A DNA stretch of 64,000 nucleotides from AP-15 sp036404275 (lineage in GTDB: Bacteria; Pseudomonadota; Alphaproteobacteria; ATCC43930; CGMCC-115725): the NCBI GenBank assembly GCA_036404275.1, contig DASXAM010000088.1:1-64000 (forward strand). The letters run 5' to 3'. The translations under genes and the position numbers were made by a program. Below the pieces are notes generated by a model. It did no database searches and had not been told where the DNA came from. It saw only the letters and a program-made list of their open reading frames with translations. This document shows, one piece after another, positions 34,512 to 42,386 of the stretch; position 1 is the first letter of the stretch, and each line of letters starts with the position of its first letter.

Positions 34512-35968
34512 GACGCCTCGTCGCGGGCATGCCAGGCGGTGCCGAGCCGGGCGAGGAACTGCACGACCAGCAGCAGCGCGCCGGCGAAGGCAAGGACCGC
34601 CCCGATCGAGCCGACCCGGTCATAGGGGAGCCAGGCGGGCAGATGGACGGCATAGCGCCGCGGCACGCTGGCGCTGCCGGCGGCGAGAAAGGCCAGGACA
34701 AAGATCGCGCCGCCGACGAGATAGAGCCAGAACCCGACGGGGCCCAGGCCGAATTCCGATTCGGTGCCGCCGATATAGGTCATAAAGCCGAGCACCATCG
34801 CGATCGCGCCGAGCAGCAGATAGGTGTGGAAGTGGCCCGGCACCCATTGCGTGTTGTGCATCACGCTATTGATCGCGATCGTGCCGTCGAGGATCGCCGG
34901 AATGACACCGATCGCCCAGCCGGCGGCGCCGACAAAGACAAGGCCGGCGGCGACGTTCCATCTGAGCCCTGAGCGGTAGACATTGGTCAGCGCGCCGAAC
35001 GCGGTCACCAGCAACACCGGCAGGCCGCTGAGCCACGAGACGATCTGGCCGAGGATCAGCGCCCATGTCGGCATTGCGAAATCCATCAACAAATGGTGCG
35101 GATAGACGCTCAGCACCATCAATGTCGACAATACCCAGGCAAAATAGAAGGCGCGGTTGGTCCGCCACGCCCGATGGCTGTAGACCGGCAGGATCTCGTA
35201 GACCGCGATCACCGCCATGTAAATCGTGGCATTGATAAAAACATGGCCGAAGAAATAAATCAGGTTCTTGGCGGCGAGCGCGTTGAAGGCAAAGCTCGGC
35301 TCGTAGAGATTGACAAGCGAGATGACCAGCACCGCAGCACCGAACAGAATGCCGAGAATGTTGACGATCGCCGCCATCGTCGAGGCGGCGACCGCCGGCG
35401 GCGGCCCGTCGGCTTCACGGGCGAGGCCAAACGCCTGGCGCACGCCGAGACCGGCGCCGAGCCCGCCATAGACGGAGATGATGCCGCGGGCGATGTCGAG
35501 ATGCAGCAATAGAAAGCCGACGCCGATCAGCAGCAGGCCGACCAGATAGGCGGCGGCCGCGTTGACCGACCAGACATCGCCCGAATGGGCCGGCAGCGGG
35601 TAGAGAAAGGTCCAGGCGGCGGCGAACTTGCCGATAAAGCCCGCGCCCAGGATTAGCACCGCGCCCAACAGAAACAACACCAGGTTGGCGAGAAACACGC
35701 CAGTGCTGACCGGGACGTGGCGGCGCACGAAATGCCACATCACCGCGGCACCACTCAAACCGGCGATGCCGACCATGCCGGCGCCGTGCATCGTCATCAG
35801 CATGTAAAAGACCGCCGGATCGAGACTGATCCATTGTGCCTGATCGAGGCGCATCGTCAGCCCGAACAGCATCATCAGCAGCAGGACGATGCCGCAGACG
35901 GCGAGATAAGTGAGGACGGCGCCGCGGGCTCCGATTTCGTTGCGCGCGGCAACAGCCTGAACGGTCAT
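34508..35968 (-). CDS. norY: Heme-copper subunit I of an sNOR-type nitric oxide reductase
   Basis: This 486-residue, 12-helix protein keeps all six heme-copper histidines: His61 (MTMHGAGM), His242, His291/His292 (VYPHHLLMD), and His379/His381 (PGHFHTY). In O2-reducing members the helix VI motif is HPxVY, whose Tyr is cross-linked to the histidine. Here it reads H242-VFI-N246, so the Tyr is replaced by Asn. Loss of that Tyr is a mark of NO-reducing members. With the CuA subunit, SenC, Orf1 and NsrR around it, the best match is NorY of the sNOR family. It would reduce NO to N2O at the inner membrane using cytochrome c or a copper protein. An O2-reducing role is not fully excluded without a phylogeny. 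Confidence 0.85.
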   Translation of the reverse strand: MTVQAVAARNEIGARGAVLTYLAVCGIVLLLMMLFGLTMRLDQAQWISLDPAVFYMLMTMHGAGMVGIAGLSGAAVMWHFVRRHVPVSTGVFLANLVLFLLGAVLILGAGFIGKFAAAWTFLYPLPAHSGDVWSVNAAAAYLVGLLLIGVGFLLLHLDIARGIISVYGGLGAGLGVRQAFGLAREADGPPPAVAASTMAAIVNILGILFGAAVLVISLVNLYEPSFAFNALAAKNLIYFFGHVFINATIYMAVIAVYEILPVYSHRAWRTNRAFYFAWVLSTLMVLSVYPHHLLMDFAMPTWALILGQIVSWLSGLPVLLVTAFGALTNVYRSGLRWNVAAGLVFVGAAGWAIGVIPAILDGTIAINSVMHNTQWVPGHFHTYLLLGAIAMVLGFMTYIGGTESEFGLGPVGFWLYLVGGAIFVLAFLAAGSASVPRRYAVHLPAWLPYDRVGSIGAVLAFAGALLLVVQFLARLGTAWHARDEAS

Positions 35969-35977
35969 GGCATCCCC

Positions 35978-36511
35978 CTATTGCGCCGTGACGGTGATCT
36001 CGGTTTTCATATCGTGATGCGCCAGCCCGCAATATTCGAGGCACAGCACCCGGTATACGCCCGGCTCGATAAAGGTGTAGCGCAAGACGTTGGTGTAGCC
36101 GGGCATTGCCTGGGTCTGGGCGACGATGCGCATGCTCGGATCGTAAAGGCCGAAGCCGTGGTTCACGTCCTTGGTAGTGACACGGAACTCGGCGGTTTGG
36201 CCGACGACAAATTTATTCGGCGTCACCGTCCACGCCCATTGCTCGCCGACCGCGTCGGCCGGATGGATCTCGGCTGCCGGCAATGGCGCCAAGCTCGACA
36301 AATAGGGCAATTCGCCGAGCGTGCGCCAATTCGCACCGATCAGCACCAAAAGCGCCAGCGCAAAGAGCCAATGGCGCAAGCGATAGGCCGAGGCGATCGC
36401 CGGACGGTAATCGGCGAGTGCCATATCGGCCCCGGCTGCGACCCAGGCGAAGACCAGCGCCAGCGCGCCCATCAGCACGATCGACCCGCCCCAAACCACG
36501 TCCTGGATCAT
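35978..36511 (-). CDS. norS: CuA-containing subunit II of the sNOR-type complex
   Basis: The 177-residue protein has two N-terminal helices (about 5-25 and 47-62) and a periplasmic cupredoxin. The CuA ligands are complete: His118 (DVNHGF), then Cys157, Cys161, His165 and Met168 in LCLEYCGLAHHDM. It should take electrons from cytochrome c and pass them to subunit I, whose gene starts 9 bases later. ATG 36511 follows AAGGGGA. A 23-base NsrR-type palindrome ends 15 bases upstream of the start, so NO should switch the operon on. Confidence 0.88.
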   Translation of the reverse strand: MIQDVVWGGSIVLMGALALVFAWVAAGADMALADYRPAIASAYRLRHWLFALALLVLIGANWRTLGELPYLSSLAPLPAAEIHPADAVGEQWAWTVTPNKFVVGQTAEFRVTTKDVNHGFGLYDPSMRIVAQTQAMPGYTNVLRYTFIEPGVYRVLCLEYCGLAHHDMKTEITVTAQ

Positions 36512-36525
36512 TAAGGTCCCCTTAT

Positions 36526-36548
36526 AACATATATTCTAAATGCATCTT
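36526..36548 (-). promoter_or_regulatory. NsrR operator upstream of the nitric oxide reductase operon
   Basis: The 23-base site fits the NsrR consensus of two 11-base arms around one base. One arm, AAATGCATCTT (36538-36548), is a perfect match; the other, AACATATATTC (36526-36536), matches 7 of 11. It lies 15 bases ahead of the norS start in an AT-rich patch, where it would cover the promoter. The likely binding protein is the NsrR-like regulator encoded at the end of the same operon. Confidence 0.75.
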
Positions 36549-36721
36549 ATTGGGGCATTCGCGGTGCGTCAATGCGCCTCCAAGGTCGGCGCGACCGGAC
36601 CGGGCCTCGCATAGCAGAAATGCGCGCCGATTGGCGGCAGTCGTTTGCGGGTATCCCAAAAAGGCGGGACGATGACCGATGCGGACCCGAGAATCCGCAA
36701 GTCTCGGTGAGGGAAAAGCCA

Positions 36722-38299
36722 ATGAAATACGATGTCGTGATCGTCGGCGGCGGAGCCGCCGGATCGGTATTGGCCGGCCGCTTGGCGGCGGACGGACGAA
36801 ACTCGGTGCTGCTGTTGGAGGCGGGGCCCGATTACCCCGATCCGGAGCATATTCCGGACGACGTCAAATTCGGCCACACCCGCTTTGCCGAAGCGCCGGA
36901 TTCGAAGCACAATTGGGCATTGCGCGGCACCATCACCGAGGAGCAGGGCCAGATCCATGTCGCGCAGGGGAAGGTGATCGGCGGCGGGTCGTCGATCAAC
37001 GGCCAGGCGATGCAGCGCGGCTTTCCCGAGGATTTCGATTCCTGGGCGGCGCTCGGCAATGATTTGTGGGCATACGATAAGGTCGTGCCGTATTTCCGCA
37101 AATCGGAGCGCGACCTCGACATCCAGGACAATTATTGCCACGGCACGGATGGGCCGATGCCGGTCCGCCGCCGCCAGACTGGCCCTTGGCCCGCGATCCA
37201 GCAGGCGTTCCACAAGGCTTGCACCGATGCCGGCTTCGGCACCACCGACGACAAAAACGGCCTCTATCCGGCCGGGCTCGGCATCTCGCCGTCGAACAAT
37301 ATCGACGGCATCCGGATGAGCACGGCGATGACGCATCTGAACCCGGTGCGGCATCATCTGAACCTGACCGTGCGCGGCAATGTGTTCGTTCACAAGATCA
37401 TCACCGACAATGGACGAGCGGTCGGCGTCGAAGCCGAAAGCGGCGGCAAGACGTTCCGCGTCGAAGCCGGTCGCGTGGTGCTAAGCGCCGGGGCGATCCG
37501 CTCGCCGCAATTGCTGATGCTCTCGGGCATCGGCCCCGCCGACCATTTGCGGCAATTCGGGATCGGCGTGGTGTGCGACCTGCCCGGCGTCGGCCGCAAC
37601 CTGATGAACCATTTGAGCGCGCAGACGACCTTCAAGGTCAAAGACGACATCTCGCTCGAAACCCATCGCGACGCCCCGCATTTCTCATTGCACTACACCG
37701 CCGAGGGGTCGAGCACGGTCAACGACATGGTGTTGCGCTCGAGCACCGTGGTCGATGACCGAGAGGAGCGTGTTCCGGGTCTGCGGACCAAATATCTGGT
37801 TGGGGACGTTCCGCCGCAGCGGGCGGCGCGGATCATGTGCACGCTTGGCCTTCCCGACGGCTCGGGATATGTCGAACTGGCGTCGGCCGACCCGAATGTC
37901 CAGCCCAACTTCAATTACTGCTATCTGCAGCATCCGAACGACGCGCGCCGCGTGCGCGACGGCGTGCGGCTGGCGGCGCGGCTCTTGGAATCGGACGCGT
38001 ACAAAGACGTGGCCGATTTCCGGATCCATCCGGCGACCGACATTCTGAAAAATGACGCCGCCTTGGATTTGTGGATCCGACAGACCGTGGGCACGGCACG
38101 CCACGTCTCCGGCACCTGCAAGATGGGGCCGGACAGCGACCCGATGGCAGTCGTCGATCAATATTGCCGGGTCAAGGGGATCGAAGGGCTATCGATCGCC
38201 GACGCGTCGGTCATGCCGCGCATCCCGAGATCGGGCGGCGCGCACGCCACCGTGATCATGATCGGCGAACGCGTCGCCGATTTGGTCGCCGCGGGCTGA
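36722..38299 (+). CDS. GMC-family FAD oxidoreductase
   Basis: The 525-residue flavoprotein opens YDVVIVGGGAAGSVLAGRLA (FAD-binding), followed by LLLEAGPDYPD, VAQGKVIGGGSSINGQAMQR and LSAGAIRSPQLLMLSGIGPA, all GMC signatures. The C-terminal active-site block RHVSGTCKMGPDSDP has the catalytic His. Family members oxidise alcohols (choline, glucose, aryl alcohols) at FAD; the substrate here is unknown. ATG 36722 follows GAGGGAAAAG. It is divergent from the nitric oxide reductase operon. A hairpin separates it from the serine hydrolase. Confidence 0.92.
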   Translation: MKYDVVIVGGGAAGSVLAGRLAADGRNSVLLLEAGPDYPDPEHIPDDVKFGHTRFAEAPDSKHNWALRGTITEEQGQIHVAQGKVIGGGSSINGQAMQRGFPEDFDSWAALGNDLWAYDKVVPYFRKSERDLDIQDNYCHGTDGPMPVRRRQTGPWPAIQQAFHKACTDAGFGTTDDKNGLYPAGLGISPSNNIDGIRMSTAMTHLNPVRHHLNLTVRGNVFVHKIITDNGRAVGVEAESGGKTFRVEAGRVVLSAGAIRSPQLLMLSGIGPADHLRQFGIGVVCDLPGVGRNLMNHLSAQTTFKVKDDISLETHRDAPHFSLHYTAEGSSTVNDMVLRSSTVVDDREERVPGLRTKYLVGDVPPQRAARIMCTLGLPDGSGYVELASADPNVQPNFNYCYLQHPNDARRVRDGVRLAARLLESDAYKDVADFRIHPATDILKNDAALDLWIRQTVGTARHVSGTCKMGPDSDPMAVVDQYCRVKGIEGLSIADASVMPRIPRSGGAHATVIMIGERVADLVAAG

Positions 38300-38323
38300 C
38301 CGCGCCGAGCCGCTGTAGGCACA

Positions 38324-38352
38324 CCGGTGCAATCGCTTGCCGATTGCACCGG
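38324..38352 (+). terminator. 12-bp perfect hairpin before the serine hydrolase gene
   Basis: CCGGTGCAATCG (38324-38335) pairs perfectly with CGATTGCACCGG (38341-38352) across a five-base loop. There is no T-run. It ends just before the ribosome site (AGGGAGGA) of the serine hydrolase, so it may be a weak terminator for the GMC gene or a leader hairpin affecting translation. Confidence 0.45.
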
Positions 38353-38372
38353 CAACGCGCAGGGAGGAAACG

Positions 38373-39680
38373 ATGAGGATTGCCGGGCCCGCCGGGGTCT
38401 TTTTGGTTGTCATGTTGCTGGCGGCGCCGGCGGGCGCCGCGGAATTGCAGCCGGTCGCGCACCCGGAGGAGATCGGCTTTGCCGCCGACCGGCTGCAGCG
38501 GGTCACCGACGCATTCCAGGGATATGTCGATAACGGCCGGCTGCCGGGCGCGGTCGTGCTGATCGTGCGTGACGACAAAGTTGCCTATTTCCGCACTTTC
38601 GGCTGGCAGGACCGAGACCGGAAAATCGCGATGCGGCCGGATTCGATCTTTCGCATCGCCTCGATGACAAAGCCGATCGTCAGCGTGGCGGCAATGACGC
38701 TCGCCGAGGACGGCAAGCTCGACCTCGCCGCACCCGTGGCGCAATACCTGCCCGAGTTCAAGGATTTGCGGGTCGGCGTCGAGCAGCGCGATCCGAAGAC
38801 CGGCGAGACGATGCTCGTCATGGAGCCGCAAAAGCGGCCGATGACGGTGCAGGATTTGCTGCGTCACACCGCCGGCCTCGTTTACGGACAGTTTGGCGAC
38901 GGTCTCGTGCACCGGGCCTATCGCGCTGCCAATGTCGGCGACCGCAACGAGACCTTGGCGGAGATGGTGACGAAATTGTCGAAGCTGCCGCTGGCGCACC
39001 AGCCGGGCGAGGTCTGGGAATACAGCCGGGCGGTCGATGTGCTCGGACGGGTCATCGAGGTGGTGTCGGGCACCACGCTCGACCGCCTTGTCGAGGAGCG
39101 CGTGACCCGGCCGCTCGGCATGGGCTCGACCGGGTTTTACGTGCACGAAGCCGATCTCGGCCGGTTGGCGCAGGCGCAGACCGACCCGGCTACCGGCAAA
39201 CGGCCGGTATTGCCCGAAGTAACCAAAAAGCCCCGCTTGTTTTCGGGCGGAGGCGGGATTGTCTCGACGGCCGGCGACTATTTGAAATTCTGCGAGATGC
39301 TGCTGCATCACGGCGAATGGCAGGAGGCGCGCGTCCTGGCGCCGGCGACGGTCGATTTGATGACATCGGACGCGCTGCCGCCGGGGATCGGCTATTCCCG
39401 GCGCGCGCTGACGACGACGGCGGACATCGCCCCCACCCCGGCCGAGGGGCAGGGCTTTGGGCTCGGCTTTGCCGTGCGCACCGCCACCGGTCACAACCCA
39501 TTGCCGGGCAGTATCGGCACCTATTACTGGACCGGAGCTTGGGGCACGACCTTTTGGGTCGATCCCAAGGAGCATTTGATCGGGATCATGATGATCCAGG
39601 TGCCGTCCGGCCAAGGGGGCCCGTATCGCCGCGCGATGCGCTATCTGACCTATCAGGCTTTGGCCGACCACGCCGGGTGA
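38373..39680 (+). CDS. Serine hydrolase, beta-lactamase/esterase (class C) family
   Basis: The 435-residue protein has a signal peptide (MRIAGPAGVFLVVMLLAAPA, cleavage near AGAAE), so it is periplasmic. The nucleophile motif SxxK is in IASMTKPIVS, and the Tyr of the second motif is in WEYSRAVDVLG, where a true class C beta-lactamase has YAN. A Trp/Gly-rich end (YWTGAWGTTFWVDPKE) follows. It fits the EstB-like carboxylesterase or D-aminopeptidase-like group better than an antibiotic-resistance enzyme. It sits between two GMC oxidoreductases. Confidence 0.88.
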   Translation: MRIAGPAGVFLVVMLLAAPAGAAELQPVAHPEEIGFAADRLQRVTDAFQGYVDNGRLPGAVVLIVRDDKVAYFRTFGWQDRDRKIAMRPDSIFRIASMTKPIVSVAAMTLAEDGKLDLAAPVAQYLPEFKDLRVGVEQRDPKTGETMLVMEPQKRPMTVQDLLRHTAGLVYGQFGDGLVHRAYRAANVGDRNETLAEMVTKLSKLPLAHQPGEVWEYSRAVDVLGRVIEVVSGTTLDRLVEERVTRPLGMGSTGFYVHEADLGRLAQAQTDPATGKRPVLPEVTKKPRLFSGGGGIVSTAGDYLKFCEMLLHHGEWQEARVLAPATVDLMTSDALPPGIGYSRRALTTTADIAPTPAEGQGFGLGFAVRTATGHNPLPGSIGTYYWTGAWGTTFWVDPKEHLIGIMMIQVPSGQGGPYRRAMRYLTYQALADHAG

Positions 39681-39732
39681 CCGCTTCCGGCACGGTCGGT
39701 AGGATGGCATCGCAAGACGAGGGAGGAATGCG

Positions 39733-41355
39733 ATGGCAGGGCGAGAGGATGTCATCGAGGCCGATTTTGTCGTGGTCGGCGCCGGATCGGCCGGGTGTGC
39801 CATCGCCGCGCGGTTGAGCGAGGACCCCGCGACCAAGGTCGTGCTGCTCGAAGCCGGCGGCGAGGACAAGAACCGCTGGATCCACATTCCGCTCGGCTTT
39901 GGCAAGACCTTTGCCGATCCGTCGGTCAACTGGTGCTATGAAACCGAGCCCGATCCCGGGGCGGCCGACCGGCGCGTCTTCTGGCCGCGCGGCAAGGTCC
40001 TGGGCGGCTCGAGCTCGATCAACGGCATGGTCTATATCCGCGGCCAGGCCGAGGATTTCGACCATTGGCGCCAGCTCGGCAATACTGGCTGGTCGTTCGA
40101 CGATGTGCTCCCGTATTTCAAGCGCTCCGAGCACCAGACCCGCGGCGCCGACGCCTGGCACGGCACCGGCGGCCCGCTCTGTGTTTCCGACGTGCCGGAC
40201 CGTCACCCGATCTGCGAGGCGTTTATTGAGAGTGCGATGGGCCTCGGCCTGCCGCGCAACGACGACTTCAACGGCGCCGGGCAGGAGGGGGTCGGCTATC
40301 ACCAGACGACGACCCGCAACGGCAAGCGCTGCTCGACCGCGGTCGGCTATCTGCGTCCGGCGCTGAGCCGGGCCAATTTGCAGGTGGTCACCGGTGCTTT
40401 GGCCGAAAAGATCGTCCTCGACGGGCATCGCGCGACCGGCATCGTCTTTCGTCAGGACGGCCGATTGCGCACAGCGCAAGCCAAGGCCGAGGTCATCCTT
40501 TGCGGCGGTGCGGTCAATTCGCCGCAATTGCTGATGCTGTCCGGTATCGGTCCGCAGCAGCATCTCGCCGGGCTCGGCATCCCGGTCGCGCACGACCTGC
40601 CGGGGGTCGGACAAAACTTGCAGGACCATTATTCGGCGCCGATCAAGCTGAGGTGCCGATTGCCGATCACTGTCAACGACGTGATGCAGAGCAATCTGAA
40701 AAAGGTTAAGGCCGGGCTGCAATACTATCTGTTCAAGCAAGGCCCGCTGGCGATGGGCACCTCGCCCGCCGCCCTCTTTGCCCGCACCCGGCCCGAGCTC
40801 GCCTCGCCCGACATCAAATGCTCATGCTCGCCGTTCAGCGCCGACCGGCCGCAGGACGGGCTCCATCCGTGGTCGGGCTTTACGATGATCGTCTACCAGC
40901 TCCGGCCCGAAAGCCGCGGCCGGATCGAGCTGAAGACGGCGCAGCCGGGCGATCCGCCGGCGGTCTATCCGAATTATCTGGCGACGCAAACCGACCAGCG
41001 GACCCTCGTCGACGGGCTCAAACTGCTGCGCCGGATCATCGCGGCGCCGGCGCTGCAGCCCTTTATCGAGGCCGAATTCCAGCCTGGCTCCGCGGTCGAG
41101 AGCGACGACGAGCTGCTGGATTACGCGCGCCGCCGCGGCGGCACCGTCTATCACCCGACCAGCACCTGCAAGATGGGGCTCGATCCGATGTCGGTGGTCG
41201 ATCCCGAATTGCGCGTGCACGGGATTGCGGCGCTGCGCGTCGCCGACGCTTCGGTGATGCCGACCGTCATCTCCGGCAACACCAACGCGGCGACGATTAT
41301 GATCGGCGAGCGCGCCGCCGACCTGGTGCGGCAACGGCTGCGCTTTGCTGCTTAG
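39733..41355 (+). CDS. GMC-family oxidoreductase (choline dehydrogenase-like)
   Basis: The 540-residue flavoenzyme has FVVVGAGSAGCAIAARLSED, VVLLEAGGEDKN, WPRGKVLGGSSSINGMVYIR and CGGAVNSPQLLMLSGIGPQQ, and the C-terminal TVYHPTSTCKMGLDPMSVVD plus SGNTNAATIMIGERAADLV. That is the full choline-dehydrogenase/alcohol-dehydrogenase GMC layout. Substrate is unknown. It is followed after 12 bases by a PEP-mutase family gene, so the two probably form an operon and share a pathway. It is a distant paralogue of the gene at 36722. Confidence 0.93.
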   Translation: MAGREDVIEADFVVVGAGSAGCAIAARLSEDPATKVVLLEAGGEDKNRWIHIPLGFGKTFADPSVNWCYETEPDPGAADRRVFWPRGKVLGGSSSINGMVYIRGQAEDFDHWRQLGNTGWSFDDVLPYFKRSEHQTRGADAWHGTGGPLCVSDVPDRHPICEAFIESAMGLGLPRNDDFNGAGQEGVGYHQTTTRNGKRCSTAVGYLRPALSRANLQVVTGALAEKIVLDGHRATGIVFRQDGRLRTAQAKAEVILCGGAVNSPQLLMLSGIGPQQHLAGLGIPVAHDLPGVGQNLQDHYSAPIKLRCRLPITVNDVMQSNLKKVKAGLQYYLFKQGPLAMGTSPAALFARTRPELASPDIKCSCSPFSADRPQDGLHPWSGFTMIVYQLRPESRGRIELKTAQPGDPPAVYPNYLATQTDQRTLVDGLKLLRRIIAAPALQPFIEAEFQPGSAVESDDELLDYARRRGGTVYHPTSTCKMGLDPMSVVDPELRVHGIAALRVADASVMPTVISGNTNAATIMIGERAADLVRQRLRFAA

Positions 41356-41367
41356 AAAACGGAGGCG

Positions 41368-42237
41368 ATGGAGATGCGGCAAAAGCTGCGGCGGCTGATT
41401 GCGGGCGGCGGCTACACGATGGCGCCCGGCGCCTACGACACGCTGACGGCGCGGCTCGTCGAGCAGGCCGGGTTCGCGGCGGTCTATCTGACCGGCGGCG
41501 GCTATTCGCGGGCCAACGGCTACCCCGATCTCGGGCTCCTGACCCTCGGCGAGAATGTGCGGTTTATCGGGATGACGGTCGAGGCGGTCGGCATCCCGGT
41601 CATCGCCGACGCCGATACCGGTTACGGCAATGCGATCAATGTGATCCGCACGGTGCGCGAATACGAGAAAACCGGAGTCGCCGCATTCCACCTCGAAGAC
41701 CAGGTCTCTCCCAAAAAATGCGGGCATTACGAGGGGAAGGAGGTGGTTCCGCTGGCCGAAATGGTCGGCAAGATCAAGGCTGCGGTCGATACCCGGCGCG
41801 ATCCCGATCTCGCGATCATCGCCCGCTCGGACGCGCGCGCAGTCGAAGGGCTGCAGGCGGCGATCGATCGGGTCAACGCCTATCTCGAAGCCGGCGCCGA
41901 TATCGGCTTTGTCGAGGCGCCGCAAAACGAAGAGGAATTGCGCATTGTCGCCCGCGAAGTCGCAGGACCGGCGCTGGTCAATGTGTTCGAGGGCGGCAAG
42001 ACGCCGATGCTGCCGGCCTCGGCGCTCGCGGCAATGGGCTTTCGCCTCGGCATCTATCCCTCGCAAACCCATCGCGCCGCGATCCGCGCCGCCCAGCGCG
42101 TATTGGCGGCGCTGAACCAAGACGGCGACACGACCCGCGTCGAAGCCGACCTCGCCACCTTTCAAGAGCGCGAGGACGCCGTCGGCACCGCAAGCTGGCG
42201 GGCGCTGGAGGCCAGATATCTGGGGACATTGCGATAA
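41368..42237 (+). CDS. Isocitrate lyase / PEP mutase superfamily enzyme
   Basis: The 289-residue TIM barrel has the metal-binding VIADADTGYGNAINVIRTV and the lyase-loop motif SPKKCGHYEGK, with the cysteine used in C-C cleavage by methylisocitrate and related lyases. IIARSDARAVEGLQAAIDR and FVEAPQNEEEL are also standard. Likely products are pyruvate plus an aldehyde or acid, as in 2-methylisocitrate lyase or oxaloacetate decarboxylase-type members; I cannot say which. It is in an operon with the GMC oxidoreductase upstream. Confidence 0.9.
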   Translation: MEMRQKLRRLIAGGGYTMAPGAYDTLTARLVEQAGFAAVYLTGGGYSRANGYPDLGLLTLGENVRFIGMTVEAVGIPVIADADTGYGNAINVIRTVREYEKTGVAAFHLEDQVSPKKCGHYEGKEVVPLAEMVGKIKAAVDTRRDPDLAIIARSDARAVEGLQAAIDRVNAYLEAGADIGFVEAPQNEEELRIVAREVAGPALVNVFEGGKTPMLPASALAAMGFRLGIYPSQTHRAAIRAAQRVLAALNQDGDTTRVEADLATFQEREDAVGTASWRALEARYLGTLR

Positions 42238-42386
42238 CGCGTCGGCCGCCGCGCTTGCTGAGAGCTACCCGCCGGTCGACTCCGAGCCGTGCGCCCGCAA
42301 TGGCGGGTTGATCCCGCTCGCGCTTGAAGTGGGGCCTGAAGAGGTGGCTTAGTGCCGCAAAACCTGGCAGCGCAGCGAGCCTCTCG

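Noticed and set aside
34508..35968. A cbb3- or ba3-type cytochrome oxidase
   Set aside because: The cross-linked Tyr is replaced by Asn, and the neighbours (SenC, Orf1, NsrR) and NsrR site fit an NO reductase better. Kept only as an alternative pending phylogeny.
38373..39680. Class C beta-lactamase conferring resistance
   Set aside because: The second motif is YSR rather than YAN and the overall form is EstB-like.
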